A DNA stretch of 64,000 nucleotides from Rhabdophis nuchalis (GCA_039707465.1 CM077644.1:82086875-82150874); one strand, 5' to 3'. Counted from the first letter of the stretch, positions 1 through 12,295 are shown. Program-made: numbers and translations. The notes: generated by a model not told the origin, from the letters alone.

Positions 1-639
1 TTGCTCTGTACATAAAGAACGGCATATATAATATAAGCATTTTGCAGAACAACAGACTGTGAAAATCCTTCTTATTCTTGAGTGGCTTTTAAAAGGAAAA
101 TGAAGTGAGAAGCTGGTTTCTATAGTTAGCTGGAAATCAGACAGGCTGGCTAGCAAGCGTATCTGAGCTATTTAAAGAAAAAGCAATTTTGTCCAACCAG
201 TGATAGGCAATTGCTTAAAAGTTATGATTCCCTTCATTTTAAAATGCTTTCAAAGCCACAAATGTTTTCACTGTCCATAGCTCAATGGAAAAGATAACAG
301 GATTCAATTTTCCCCCCTCCTATTCTGCAACGGTCTTTTCAAAATTATAGCACATTTCCTGGGGAATGTGGAATCTGGGGCATTTGGATACTACCATGCT
401 TATTTTATGCGTGAAAAGGATTTCTTAATTTTCTTTCACAATCAAAAAATAACAACCACAAACAGAGACGGACGGAAGGGGAAAACTAGAAAATGCTATT
501 GTTTAATACACTGTTTAAGTTGCTTAAGTAGAAGATGATGGTGATCTCTTTGTTACATAATTGTGTCATTTAAGAGCAATATGTATGAATGGTTTGATCT
601 TTTCATTTCCTCTGTTAAAATGCAACAAGAATCTTTCCT

Positions 640-770
640 CTTCTCCATTCCCTTCTCTTTCCCCTTCCTCATCCCCTTCCTTCCCTCCCTCCCTCCCTTC
701 CTTCCTTCTTTCCCTCCCCCTTTCCATTTTTCTCCCTTCCCCTCCTCCCCTCTCCTCTCCCTCCCCTTCC
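640..770. repeat. Polypyrimidine low-complexity tract
   Basis: An almost pure C/T run on the + strand built of CCTTCC and CCCTCC units. It reads open in several frames only because of its composition. A tract of this type can form triplex (H-DNA) structures. Confidence 0.85.
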
Positions 771-1616
771 CATATTTCAATGAAATTACTCTAATGGGCA
801 GTATTAAATAAAACAAGTTTCACTCCAGTAGTTGTTAAAATAAAAGCAATTTATTAATTGCAGTCATTATTGTTTTCAAATGCATAACACATGAGTAAAA
901 TGAAATGAGGCCTGAAAACTGGTACCAACTTGATAATAAACTGTTACAATGTACTGTACAATTGAATTTATTACAGCTGTAGAAATAAATACTAATAAAC
1001 CAGGGGCTGTATTACATTTTAATACATCATCTAAGATATTCTGGGTTTTTACATTAATCTTTATTTTTAATGTAAAGTCTTCTAGGTCAGCCACTATCAC
1101 AAAATCAGTGTGGATGTAGGCATGTTCTCGCTGCTACAAATATTTGTATTATCCATTTGGCTAAATTTTGCACTTTATATCCAGGACATGCCCAACATTT
1201 GTGAGTAAACAGATTATTAACCCTAGTTCTTGGCGGCCATTCTTAATGTTCTTTTGTCCCCGCATGCCTCTCACGTTCTTATTCTTTTTTTTTATTACTA
1301 CTATTATCTTACCACAAAAAGATAGGGTATTTTTGCTGAATATATTATCTGATTTTCCAATAAATCAAAGAAAGCAAAAGACAGGCTTAACATCTAAATA
1401 TTTCAGTGGATCAACATATAAGAGGTTCTGGGGAATAAATCATATCATCCCCCACTTTTTTTTATTGCCCTTGGAGGACTTCAGAAGATGGAAGAATAAC
1501 AAGCAAAGTCATAAAGAGGGATCAGCTGACGTTTTCAGCCCTTAGTAGTTTTCTATTCATCAAGACTCTTAAGATACCTCAAACAAATACACTAATTTGA
1601 GAGTAATAAAAAAGGG

Positions 1617-1690
1617 GGGAAATGTGTGTGTGTAAGTGAGTGTGTGAGTGAGTGAGAGAGGTGGGGGGAGAGGGAGGTAGAAGGCAGACA
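1617..1690. repeat. GT/GAGT-rich simple repeat
   Basis: Imperfect TG, AGTG and GAGAG units decaying into a purine-rich run. Confidence 0.6.
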
Positions 1691-1858
1691 TACAGGCACA
1701 GAGATAGACACTGTAAACAAAATGTAGCTTGCCAGCGGTTTTCCCTGTTTATGGCTTATGACTGGACCAAATTAATTTTGAGTTATTCAGTCAACTAATG
1801 GTTATAGAAACTAGGACTCATGACAGAAATTAAGAATGGTGCATTTATGGGCCCAAAT

Positions 1859-2247
1859 CAGTGGTGGGTTTCTGCAGGCTCGCACCTATTCGCGAGAACC
1901 GGTTGGTGAAATTTAGAGAACCGGTGAGAGGGAGTTCCAGTTTACCTGGAAGTAAATCTGGCCCGCCGCAGCCAGTGACCCAATGGGAAGGAAAGGAAAG
2001 GAAAGGAAAGGAAAGAAGGAAGGAAGGAAGGAAGGAAGGAAGGAAGGAAGGAAGGAAGGAAGGAAGGAAGAATTTATCATCACAATTGAGTCCAAAATTT
2101 TGGTTGCTAAGCAAGAGCGTTGTTAAATGAGTTTCACCACATTTTAAAAGGTGGCCACTCCCACCCTGTCACATGACTGCCAAGCCACTCCCACAAAATA
2201 GGCCACACCTACAGAGTAGGTTCTAAAAAATTTGACACCCACCACTG
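1859..2247. mobile_element. hAT MITE, CAGTGGTGGG family, with an internal GAAG microsatellite
   Basis: The ends are CAGTGGTGGG and CCCACCACTG, an inverted repeat. A perfect 8-bp target duplication GCCCAAAT flanks it (1851-1858 and 2248-2255), which is the hAT signature. The interior holds (GGAAA)n/(GGAA)n at about 1987-2069. The following part (2075-2200) has AATTGAGTCCAAAATTTTGG and TTGCTAAGCAAGA, a module also found in the 7761-9049 element. No transposase is present, so it is non-autonomous. Confidence 0.85.
1987..2069. repeat. (GGAAA)n/(GGAA)n microsatellite
   Basis: A tandem purine repeat inside the hAT MITE at 1859-2247; GGAAA units grade into GAAG units. Confidence 0.9.
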
Positions 2248-2429
2248 GCCCAAATGCATCTGCAACATTTCTTATGACACTCATAGCAATCAAATAAGCA
2301 TGGGAAATATTAATTTTAAAAAATAGGACATGACAGAACTTCGGAGAAATTACCCAATGTTGCAAGATTTTAGTGTTCTCACATGAAGTCACAGGTGAAT
2401 TGCCAAAATTTTGCAGAGCTGTAAAAAAT

Positions 2430-2456
2430 GGTGTGTGTGTGTGTGTGTGTGTGTGT
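2430..2456. repeat. (GT)n microsatellite
   Basis: About 13 uninterrupted GT units. Confidence 0.9.
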
Positions 2457-2669
2457 AGAACAATTCACAATTTCGTTGATATAAACCATTAAAAACACAA
2501 TATTAGCTTACTTACTTTAGCTTACTTTGCCAATATTATTATTCAAGGTTGTAGTGCCAATATATCTGAAGAGCATATAGTATCAACATATCTGAGAAAG
2601 ATTAGTCAACACTAATATTATTAGTCAACACTTTTCTATTACTTCAACATTAGTCAGCACTACCTAGGC

Positions 2670-3643
2670 CCGTGATGGCGAACCTATGGCTGGTGTGCCA
2701 CAGGTGGCACGTGGAGCCATTTGTCAGGGCATGCAAGGCGTTGCCGTGTTAGCTGGCCAGCGTGCATGTGCGTGCTGGCCAGCTGACTTAGGCCTTATTT
2801 TGAGGCCATTTTTCGCATTCCGGAGGCTTCCCTGAAGCTTCCAAAGCATGAAAAACCGGCCCTGCAGGCAAACCGGAAGTCAGGAATAGACTTCCAGTTT
2901 ACTCGTAGACTGTTTTTCACCCTCTGGAGTTTTCAGGAGGCTTTGCTGAAGGCCCTGGAGGGTGAAAAATTACCCTACAGACAAACCAGAAGTGACTTCT
3001 GGTTTGTTCATAGCATTGTTTTTCAGCCTCCGGAGCCTTCAGGGAAGCCTCCTGAAGGCCCCTAAAGGCTCCAGAAGTCAAAAGTCAGCCCTACGGACAA
3101 ACCAGAAGTCACTTCCAGTTTTCTCATAGGGCCGTTTTTCAGCCTCCGGAGCAGTGAGGGAAGCCTCCTGAAGGCTCCGGAGGTCGAAAATTGGCCCTAT
3201 GGGAACCTGAAAGTTTGGGAATGGTGACTTCTGGTTTGTCCGTAGGTCTGATTTTTGACCTCCGAAGTCTTCAGGGCCCTTCAGGAAGCTTCCCTGAGGG
3301 CTCTGGAGGTTGAAAATCGCCCCTACGGACAAACCGGAAGTCACCATTCCCAAACTTCTGGGTTCCCTGTAGGTCCATTTTTTGCCCTCCAGAGGCTTCA
3401 GGGAAGTCCTTGAGGCCTCCGGGGGGGGGGGGAGGCTGTTTTTGCCCTCCCCAGTCTCCTAGAAAGCCTCTGGAGTCTGGGTAAGGTGAAAAAAATGAGG
3501 CAAAAGTGGGGGGGTCGCTGATCGTACACATGCACACATGTTGGGGGCCCCTACATAGCATATGGGTGTGCCATGCTGGCGGATGACCCCCCTGTACTCC
3601 CCCCGCTTTTGGCATGGCAGCCAAAAAAGGTTTGCCATCAATG
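2670..3643. mobile_element. hAT MITE, GTGATGGCGAACC family, with internal minisatellite
   Basis: The left end CCGTGATGGCGAACCT and right end AGGTTTGCCATCAATG form terminal inverted repeats. The 8-bp target duplication ACCTAGGC is at 2662-2669 and 3644-3651. The interior (about 2795-3420) is a decayed tandem array of units with AAACCGGAAGTCAC, CCTACGGACAAACC and GGAGGCTTCC, in both orientations. There is a G run at 3421-3432. There is no transposase, and the long minus-strand frames here follow from the repeat units. Confidence 0.85.
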
Positions 3644-4692
3644 ACCTAGGCCACGTTTTGCATCATTTTAGATAGGATTATCCTAACTTTACTTACAGAA
3701 AGTTATGCAGATTTTTAAAAAACTCATTTGACTTCATGTCATAGGTAAGAGTTAAACCAATAACTTTTGATACGAATACCGGTATCATAACTGTTAGCAA
3801 CCAGTTGTACTAAATTTTAAGTATAAAGAAGTATAGTTAAATGCTGTAAATGCTGAAGAAATACTAATTACATTTGAAATTAACCCTCACCCTGAACAAT
3901 AATACTGTCATTTATAGCATATCAAGTCTTGGAAGACATGTAATATAATAATTAGTGAAAAATATAACTATTTCCATTCTAGACATGAATTAATGAATAC
4001 TTGAGTTAAAGGGGAATTGAACAATTGAGCCTTACATTTAAAAGAAAATGGAAATGACACAATTATTTTCTTTTTCAGGAATATGACATATCTACGTATA
4101 TCCTAATAGTTGGTATGTGAGTGATAGTATATTGTTTAACATGACAGTGTCCAAATTAGAGAACTTTGGTGTACAGAATAGCATAAACATGTTTGCAGTA
4201 CCAGTCAAAACATGCTCAAATAAATAAATTAGCAAAAAGTGGATATGACTAAGGATCATAACCTAGTCTACAGTACCTTTTCTACAATACAAAGAAAGCA
4301 TTATTTGAAAGCCTTGAGTGAAAACATTCATGATGGGTAACCATTCTCCGGTCAAGGTCCAATCACTGACAACAATAGAAAATGGAAGTCTGTGACTTGG
4401 AATATAAAAAGAGTAAATGAATTAACAGATGAAATGAAAGAAAAATAAACATGTTGTATTTGTAAAACTAAGAGACAGAGAAAGGATACAATAGATATGA
4501 AAGAAGATTGACTAATTTTGTTGAGAGGAGTTGATGAATATATACAGTGAAGTGAAAGTGTAGGTTTAATTATAAATACAATGGCTGAAATGGATGTCAG
4601 AAAGTATGAATGTACATAAATGTAATTCTGAGATCCCAAAATGAATAGAATTGTGATTATTAGTATCAGCTTACAAAAGATCTGTATATACA

Positions 4693-4894
4693 TACCGTGT
4701 TTCCCCCAAAATAAGGGGAGGTCTTATTACTTTTGAAGTGCAGGAGGCAACAAGGATGGTCACCTCATGGCTGCTGCTGCGATGTAATATTTTTGGGAGG
4801 GCTTATTTTCAGAGCAGGTCTTATTTTAGCGCATGCGCTCAAAAGCCCAATTGGGCTTATTATCCAGGGAGGTCTTATTTTGAGGAAAACGGTA
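4693..4894. mobile_element. Short MITE with TACCGT...ACGGTA ends
   Basis: The left end TACCGTGTTTCCCCC and right end GAGGAAAACGGTA are inverted repeats. The body has repeated AGGTCTTATTTT/GGGCTTATTTTC words typical of a widespread vertebrate MITE. Possible TA target site, so perhaps Tc1/mariner-like; this class call is tentative. A short (AAT)n follows at 4901-4915. Confidence 0.65.
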
Positions 4895-5479
4895 GAAAAA
4901 TAATAATAATAATAAGGAATGGGAGATTTGACTGTATAGCTGGAAAGATTGAATTTGTGAAGGATACAAGAATAATGAGAGGCGCTGAATATGATCAGCC
5001 CCATTTGATAAACCAGACCAGGAAATCAATTCCTCTGGAAGACTAATGCTACTACTTATATTGTGATTGGCTATAATTAGAGATTCTTGGAAGTGTGATT
5101 GTGCTCTACCTTTTCCTCCTTTCTATATTGGTTGTCTGACTCAGTTGCTTCCTAATTTTATTTCATATTGGACTTTAAACATGATTCAGTACTTCTTGCC
5201 TACATAATGGTTCCTTCATATCTCTGTCAAGATCATCTTGACACTGAATGTCAGGAATTGATCTTGAAGAAAGATAGATATGAGGAAAATGAGAGGGGAG
5301 AACAGAAATTATTACTTCTGTAGGAAAGAATATTAGAATATGCATTAATCTCCCCACAGAAGGAGTGGAAAGTGGATTTAAGAAGGGAAAAAGACTATTT
5401 GGGATGGAGTGAAATACTTTTCACACCACAAAAGTGACGTGGCATAAAAATGTGGCATAATGAAATGAAAGAGTTTTTA

Positions 5480-6010
5480 GTTTAAGAAAAAGTGCTTATC
5501 AGATGCTGCAAAAAATAGTAAGACAAATATATTGCGCAATGTATGTAGAGAGAACTTATAAAGAATATAAAAGAAAGCCAAGCACTGTTAAGGTTAAAAG
5601 AGATAAAGAAAATGCAGAGTGGTTTTTGAGGGAAATGGAAAAAAATGGAGGTGGGAAAAAGCGAAGAGCCTATATTAGAATCAATCAAAGCAAAGATTGA
5701 TCTGGAATGAAACTCAAATGAGAGAATGCTAAAAGCAGTATTTTAAAGATCCGTATGGGAATAGTAGTGATGTGTCAAATAATGGAATTAAAAATAAATT
5801 TTAAAAGATGAAAAGGAAGTCATAAATGTCAGAATGATGAAAAAGTCTGATGGTATGGTTATAAGTGTAGGGAATGTAGTTTGAGAAGTGTTGAAATATG
5901 CATGTGGGTTTTTTATGGAGTATCTCTGAAGCTTGTTTAATGTGTGTTTGGAGAGTGGGAAAACTGATGAATGAAACAATGCTGTTAATATTCCCCTATA
6001 TAAAAGATAA
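5480..6010 (+). pseudogene. Decayed LINE fragment (linker and start of reverse transcriptase)
   Basis: A 65-codon frame at 5503-5700 looks like the Lys/Arg/Glu-rich linker between endonuclease and RT. After it, broken frames carry word order typical of RT domain 0-1: a K-S-D-G-M run (about 5843), then LFNVCLESGK (about 5932-5961) and NIPLYK (about 5988-6005). Stops and frameshifts interrupt it throughout. The clade is uncertain; I favour an RTE-like or similar LINE. Confidence 0.45.
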
Positions 6011-6089
6011 GCAGAAAGAATGAATGAAAATACTTTTTTCTTCCTCTATTTTTAATTTTATTTATAAGGAAGTTAAAATGGAAAAAAAC

Positions 6090-6556
6090 TCGCCCCCGCC
6101 CCCACAAAAAACACATAACAATCAAGATATCACCGTCTTATTTTCTTTTGATCCTCTGAAATACGCCTTATTTTGGGGTGCAGGAGGCCCCTTAACCTCG
6201 GTACGCGGATCAGCTGATCCAGAGAGGGCTGGAAGTTCTGTCTCCGTTTCTGGCACATTCTTGCCAGCCTTAGTGTCACTGGGCCTGCTGCTCTTTTTGT
6301 GGCTGCTACTAAGACAAGAGGCACAGTAGCTAGGATTTGTGGGAATGGCCTCCATGAGGCCCTTCCCCGTGAATGGCAGGTGCATATGAGGCATGTGGGG
6401 CATGTTCCCCCCTTTCCCCCCAGGAAATGGTATGGACTGGCTGCGAATGCATTTAAATATTTTAGGGAAAGGCTTATTTTGGGGGAAGCACATGCGCTCA
6501 AAGGCCTGATTGGGCTTAATATCCGAGGAGGTCTCATTTTCGGGGGAACAGGATAA
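6090..6556. mobile_element. Second, partial copy of the TACCGT-type MITE
   Basis: It shares with 4693-4894 the words CTTATTTTGGGG(T/G), GCGCTCAAAGGCCTGATTGG, GGGCTTAATATCCGAGGAGG and TCTCATTTTCGGGGGAA. The middle (6195-6460) is a different insert or longer family member. The left end is eroded. Confidence 0.5.
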
Positions 6557-6859
6557 AAAAGTACATAAAAGAAAAAAACCAACACATATACACATGTTAT
6601 CCCCCTATTTGAATACTGATTAATACTTTACTACAATATTGGTTCCCAACCCTTGCAAAACAGCCCCCCCCATTTTTAAACAAATAAATATTTGAAAATT
6701 ATTTACCTGTTAGCTATATACTATATTAATTACAAAATATTTAACAGGAATAATAATAATAAAAAAAGACAAGGTTAAAATTTCAAATCCTCTGTTAACC
6801 AACTGTTATTGTAATCAAAATCTTCATTTCTTGGCCAAGGGAGCAAGTGTTGTTCGAAG

Positions 6860-7065
6860 ACATTTCCCATGGTCATGTGAACAGCAAGACTGCCAAAGGT
6901 GCATGGAATGCTGTTACCTACCCATCGAGGTGGTACCTATTAATCTACTCGCATTTGTGTGACTTCGAACTGCTAGGTGGGCAGGAGTGCAGGAATGGCA
7001 GCTCACCCATTTCATGGCGCAGAGCTCTTGAACCCGGGCTGTCAGCTTTCCTTGATCATTCTGTT
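6860..7065. repeat. Possible SINE-like element with a tRNA-like box
   Basis: The words GAGGTGGTACCTATTAATCT and TCATGGCGCAGAGCTCTTGA look like a squamate interspersed repeat. The second contains a decayed reverse B box. The limits and the class are not certain. Confidence 0.35.
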
Positions 7066-7835
7066 CCTCTATTTAGTTAAGGAAATATCTTTGAATGATG
7101 TCTCAACAGGGCATGGGTTATCTAATAAAGATCAAAAGTCAAAGCAAATTCAGGAGAGGAAGGGGAATATGAAGAAGGAGCAAGGTTTGATGGAATGGAA
7201 GAGAGCCTCAACAGAAAAAAAAAGAGTAGTTTAAAGAATGAAAGACAATATATAAAACTGTGGAAATTATGGAATGAAAGATGGGTTTTAAGTTATGGAG
7301 AGCCATTATTACTGGTTTTTGTGTAAACCAGATTCCTCTATTTTTATTCAATATTGTATCTTTAAATTTTTGACTCAATATTCTTATTGCTTTCTTGTGG
7401 TTTGCACAATGTTGTTTATCTGAAAAGGAAATAATGATTCTTATGCATATGTGCATATATGTACATACTATTAAGTTAACTCACATGTGATTATTGGGAG
7501 AAAGATATACAGTGGCATATTTCATTGCTAGCTGTAGTATGCAGATTTAGCTATGGAATAATGGAGAAATTTATGATAGAAGAATCATTTGGTTATTGAA
7601 AATGAAATACACACTATTACTTTAAGAAAGATAACATATGGCTCAAAGATATGATAAATATATCTCATAATCATAGATATTTACCCTTGATTAAATTCTG
7701 CCCACACACAGCTTTACAATATATGAAAATTGGCCATAGTTTCAATTTGCTGGTTTAGGGCAGTGGTCGGCAAACCGCGGCTCGCGAGCCGCACGCGGCT
7801 CTTTGGCCCCTTGAATGTGGCTCTTCAGTCTCTCT

Positions 7836-7849
7836 CTGATTCCTTCCCT

Positions 7850-7903
<54 letters not shown>

Positions 7904-8486
7904 CTCTCTCTGTCTGCCGGTCACTGTGTCCACAGAATACCGCGTGAAGCAGCGGCGACTCTGCGCTGCCAGCGACGCCATCCGCGAGGTCCCCCTCGCG
8001 TTCCCCGTCTTCCCCGATGGCGTCTGGAATGATCAGGGGCCATGCAGAAACTCAGTGCTTTTCCACGGTGTGGAAAAGATAGGCGCGTGCAGGTCCTGCG
8101 GAATTACAGCACCGATTCCCACCGCTACGAACTCTCCGAGGCTGTAATCGGGCCGGGCATGCGCGCGGAAAAGATCGGCGCACGCATGCCCCGCCGGATT
8201 ACAGCCTCGGAGAGTTCGTAGCGGTGGGAATCTGCGCTGTAATTCCGCAGGACCTGCACGCGCCTATCTTTTCCACACCGTGGAAAAGCGCCGAGTTTCT
8301 GCACGGCCCCTGATCACTCTAGACGCCATCGGGGAAGACGGGGAACGCGAGGGGGACCTCGCGGATGGCGTCGCCGGCAGTGCAGAGTTGCCGCTGCTTC
8401 GCGCGGTATTCTGTGGACACAGTGACCGGCAGACAGAGAGAGGCACACAGAGAGAGAGGGGGGGGGAGGGAGGGAGGGAGGGAATC
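7836..8486. repeat. Inverted repeat, arms about 310-330 bp, spacer about 11 bp
   Basis: Left-arm words such as GCAGGTCCTGCGGAATTACA, TTCCCACCGCTACGAACTCT and CTCCGAGGCTGTAATC return as reverse complements in the right arm (from about 8178). The turn lies near GGAAAAGATCG (8167-8177). Arm length differs mainly in the CT/GA tract. A small inner palindrome CTTTTCCACGGTGTGGAAAA is present in both arms. Confidence 0.85.
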
Positions 8487-8830
8487 AGAATCTGACAGAC
8501 ACAGAGAGAATGACAGAGAGAGACAGGAAGGGAGGGGAGAGACACAGAGATAAGAGGGAGGGAGGAAAGAAAGGCAGACACAGAGAGAGAATGACAGAAA
8601 GAGACAGAGGGAGGGAGGGAGGGAAGGAGGGAGAGAAAGAGCCACACAGAGAGAGAGTCAGACAGACACAGAGAATGATAGAAAGAGACAGAGGGAGGGA
8701 AGGAGAGAGAGAGAAAGAGCCACAGAGAGAGAGAGACAGACTCAGAGAGAGAGACAGAGAGAGACAGAAAGAGAAAGAGAAAGAAGGGAAGAAAGAAAAG
8801 AAAGAAAAAGAAAGTGGGACAGAGATGAAA
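8420..8830. repeat. Purine-rich GA/GACAGA repeat
   Basis: Imperfect tandem units of GACAGACACAGAGAGA and GGAAGGGAGGG fill the right part of the foldback element. Long open frames on both strands come only from this composition. Confidence 0.85.
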
Positions 8831-9117
8831 GAGAACTTATGACCACAATTGAGGCCAAAATTTTTGTTGCTAAGCAAGACCGTTGTTAAGTGAATTTCAC
8901 CACATTTTCCAAGTTGGCCACGCCCACCCGGTCACATGACTGGCGAGCCACTCCCACAAAACAGGCCACACCTTCTGGCTCTCAAAAAAATTTCACTCGT
9001 GGTATTGTTGATATTTGGCTCTTTTGACTAATGAGTTTGGCGACCACTGGTTATGGGGAAAAGAAAAAGGAAAGCGCTGCATTTCTTTTCTGATTAGCAC
9101 AATTTGGGGTTGTGTAA

Positions 9118-9633
9118 TGTTGGAAGAAATGTCCTTCTGGGTTCAGCTCCAAGTGGGGAAAAAGACACTGGAGACACGGAGGCTGCTTAGAAAGATGGTT
9201 TAATGGTGGACAGGACCACAGGGCTTGAGGTCCTGGGGAAAAGGTGATCACATACTTCCAGGTATTGGAAGACAAAGGGCTGAGGTGGGGCTTGCAGGGT
9301 CTTTTATAATCTGTTCGGGCCCCACCTAACTGTTTCCTGTTCCTGCATAAGAATTGTATTCTGATTGGCCGTCAGACTCACATGGGGCCATGCAGGGGCA
9401 ACTCTCTAGGCTGAGTCCAGGTTTGGTTGAGTTCTCAGATGCCATGTGGTCAGTAAGGCTTATACTAGCATGCTTTGATCCCATCACCCTGGAGCTGATG
9501 GGGAGGGGTCTTTGTTATGTGAATAGACTGGCTTGGCCTCTTAATGGCCCATTGACAAAAGGTAGGGTAGGCAGGAAGCTGCAGGAATTTCTCCCTTTTC
9601 ACATCCAGGGAAGTATAATATTCTGCCTTTTCA
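9118..9633 (-). mobile_element. Solo-LTR-like segment, minus strand
   Basis: Read on the minus strand it has, in order, a TATA-like ATTATAAAAGACCC (about 9302-9315), an ATTAAA signal (9199-9204) and an end ...CATTTCTTCCAACA at 9118. This is the promoter to poly(A) to CA layout of an LTR. No gag or pol frame is next to it. The 5' (right) limit and a target duplication could not be fixed. Confidence 0.5.
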
Positions 9634-11061
9634 ATATTTCCTAGTATATTTCATTTTTCTAGGAGAGGGGTGGGTATTAACTTCCTATAGTGGCTTGACT
9701 AACTGAGAGTGCGTATGTATGTGTATATATGTGTATACACAAATGCACACATATATGTTTGAAATATGATTGAACTAGACTTTTATTCATTTTCATTCAA
9801 AGTACTACTAGAAAAAGCATAGGTCAAATTTGAAATTGCCCTGTCCTTTGTCTTCAGCACTCATAAATTTAATTCTAAAAAGAGTGATTCATCATGTCTT
9901 CTGCTTATTGATTTTGATATACACACTAGGCAGAATGATTGCTTGATTGCTTCAAGTGAGACAAGGATCAGAGTTTTCTTATTATTGAGATTGAATTTTC
10001 AGAATTGCTAGAAAAGGATGGCAATACTCATAGATTGCTTGTGTATATTAGGAACGTGAAGAGGTTGTGTTCATCCAGTTTTATCCTATACCACATATTG
10101 ATTGCAGCAATACTAAATTAATGCATGTTTCACTTAGTAAAGATCAACAAAACATAATTTTCTTTTTAATATTTGAATAGTGAAGTGTATGAAAGGATCG
10201 GAGCACATTAAAATTATTATAACTTGTTATTAAGGTTTTACTGAATCTTTTTGGTACTTATAATTTTTAAAATATGATCATAATCCCTAGAAAAATGTTC
10301 TTGGTATCAGAAAGTTATTTTATTGATACTTTTTTTGTATAACTTCTGAGGTAATGACAGGAATGTTCAGATTATGGTAAAAAAAAAAACAACCAGTTTA
10401 ATCATGTTGAAAGACTGGGGACAGAGTCATCCTTGAGAATTTAAACTAAATGACATTGGGAAACAAAGAGGAGAGAGTAAGAAATTTAATGTTGATTCCA
10501 TTTATATCAGATTACATTATTTGTCTCTCAGAGACTGACCCATCAGGTAAATAAGTTTCTAGCCTTTAAAACAAAATACAAATTGTAAAAAATGTTATAG
10601 CAACTAGAAGTCATATTTAAAAATAATAATAATGACATAAGATACAGTTCAAACTCATTAATTTATTTTCCTTGGCAGTTTAGAGTTATTCAATTACTTT
10701 GAGTATGTAGGAGAAGAGCAGGCAAAGCTGGGGAATGGAGTTAAGCATGTCATCAGCTTAGATTTGTAATGTTCCCACAAATGGTCCAAATCCAACCTCT
10801 CCTGAATTCCACTGACCTTTATCTGGCACCAATTTAATGCTGAATTTTAATTGATTTGGATAGAGACTTGAATAAAACTTCTATGCTACTACCTAACCGA
10901 TGATCCTGCTTCTTTGCACCTGACACTGTAAAGTGATTAAATAGCTGCATGTAGTATTTAGATAGGGAGATCTTAAGAACTTGAAAACAGTTAACATAAT
11001 TTTCACTTTTCACTTTATTCCAAAGTCATCCCAAACATGGTGCAGCCCTCAGTGTTCTTAC

Positions 11062-11499
<438 letters not shown>

Positions 11500-11574
11500 C
11501 TTGCTGTATCATATATTTTGTTTGCTATGTTCCTATAAGCTACAGGGAATGAGGACTGTCTTCTAAATTTGTAT

Positions 11575-11776
11575 CACGGGTGAAATTCAGCAGGTTCTGA
11601 CAGGTTCTGTAGAACCGGCAGAGGAAATTTTGAGTAGTTGGGAGAGCTGGCAAATACCACCTCTGGCTGGCCCCAGAGTGGGGTGGGAATGGAGATTTTG
11701 TAGTATCCTGCCCCTGCCATGCCCACCAAGGCACGCCCACAGAACCGGTAGTAAAAAAAATTGAATTTCACCACTG
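11575..11776. mobile_element. hAT MITE, GGTGAAATTCAGCAGGTTC family
   Basis: The left end CACGGGTGAAATTC and right end GAATTTCACCACTG are inverted repeats. The perfect 8-bp target duplication ATTTGTAT is at 11567-11574 and 11777-11784. The interior (CCACCTCTGGCTGGC, GTGGGAATGGAGATTTTG) matches the copy at 13081-13271. Confidence 0.9.
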
Positions 11777-11846
11777 ATTTGTATTCCTTCACTTTCCTGG
11801 AGAAAATCATGAGTAGTTGTCAGTGAACAGTCCACAAATCCCTTAG

Positions 11847-11915
11847 GGCAGGACTGTCTAAATTTGGCAACTTTAAAACCCATGGACCTCAACTCCCAGA
11901 ATTCCCCAGCCAGCT
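11847..11915. mobile_element. Fragment of the CAACTCCCAGAATTCC palindromic MITE family
   Basis: It carries one arm only (TTTGGCAACTTTAA, GACCTCAACTCCCAGAATTC, CCAGCCAGC), related to the complete copy at 45195-45326. The other arm is missing. Confidence 0.6.
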
Positions 11916-11927
11916 AAGCATTCATCA

Positions 11928-12295
11928 CAGATAGTCCTTGACTTAAACCCATTCATTTAATGACCATTTGAAGTTAACAACAGCACTGAAAAAAGTGACT
12001 TATGGCTATCTTTCACACTTATGACCATTGCAACATGCCCATGGTCACAATGATCAAAATTCAGATGTTTGGCAACTGGTTTGTATTTATGACGGTTGCA
12101 GTGTTCAGGGGGCAAAGTCACTGAGGAAGCCAGATTCACTTAACAGCCATGTTAACTAACTTAGCAACTGCAGGGATTCACTTAATAACTGTGGCAAGAA
12201 AGGTTGTAAAATGGGGCAAAGCTCACTTAACAACTGTCTTGCTTAGCAGTTGAAATTTTGGGCTCAGTTGTGGTTGTAAGTCAAGGACAATCTAG
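11928..12295. mobile_element. TA-flanked MITE (CAGGTAGTCCTCGACTTA family), copy A
   Basis: Starts CAGATAGTCCTTGACTTA and ends TAAGTCAAGGACAATCT. Internal words are ATTCAGATGTTTGGCAACTG, CACTTAACAACTGT and CTCAGTTGTGG. It is a non-coding element related to the copies at 12768, 14161, 17875, 27041, 42993, 47836 and 49602. Confidence 0.75.

Larger units (their letters stand above)
7761..9049. mobile_element. Foldback hAT element with a long GC-rich palindrome
   Basis: The left end CAGTGGTCGGCAAAC and right end GTTTGGCGACCACTG differ at one of 15 positions as inverted repeats. The flanks GTTTAGGG (7753-7760) and GTTATGGG (9050-9057) look like a worn 8-bp duplication. Inside is a large inverted repeat: left arm about 7836-8166, spacer about 11 bp, right arm about 8178-8486. 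The outer arms are CT or GA microsatellite; the inner arms are rich in CpG. 8490-8830 is a purine-rich extension, and 8843-9003 is the module shared with the MITE at 1859-2247. There is no transposase frame. Confidence 0.8.

Noticed and set aside
563..816. Ser/Pro/Phe-rich and Lys/Gly-rich frames
   Set aside because: They arise from the polypyrimidine tract on either strand.
3271..3624. 117-codon minus-strand frame
   Set aside because: Made of the minisatellite in a hAT MITE; no known domain.
8264..8877. Leu/Ser-rich minus-strand frames
   Set aside because: They come from the GA/CT tracts and arms of the foldback hAT element.
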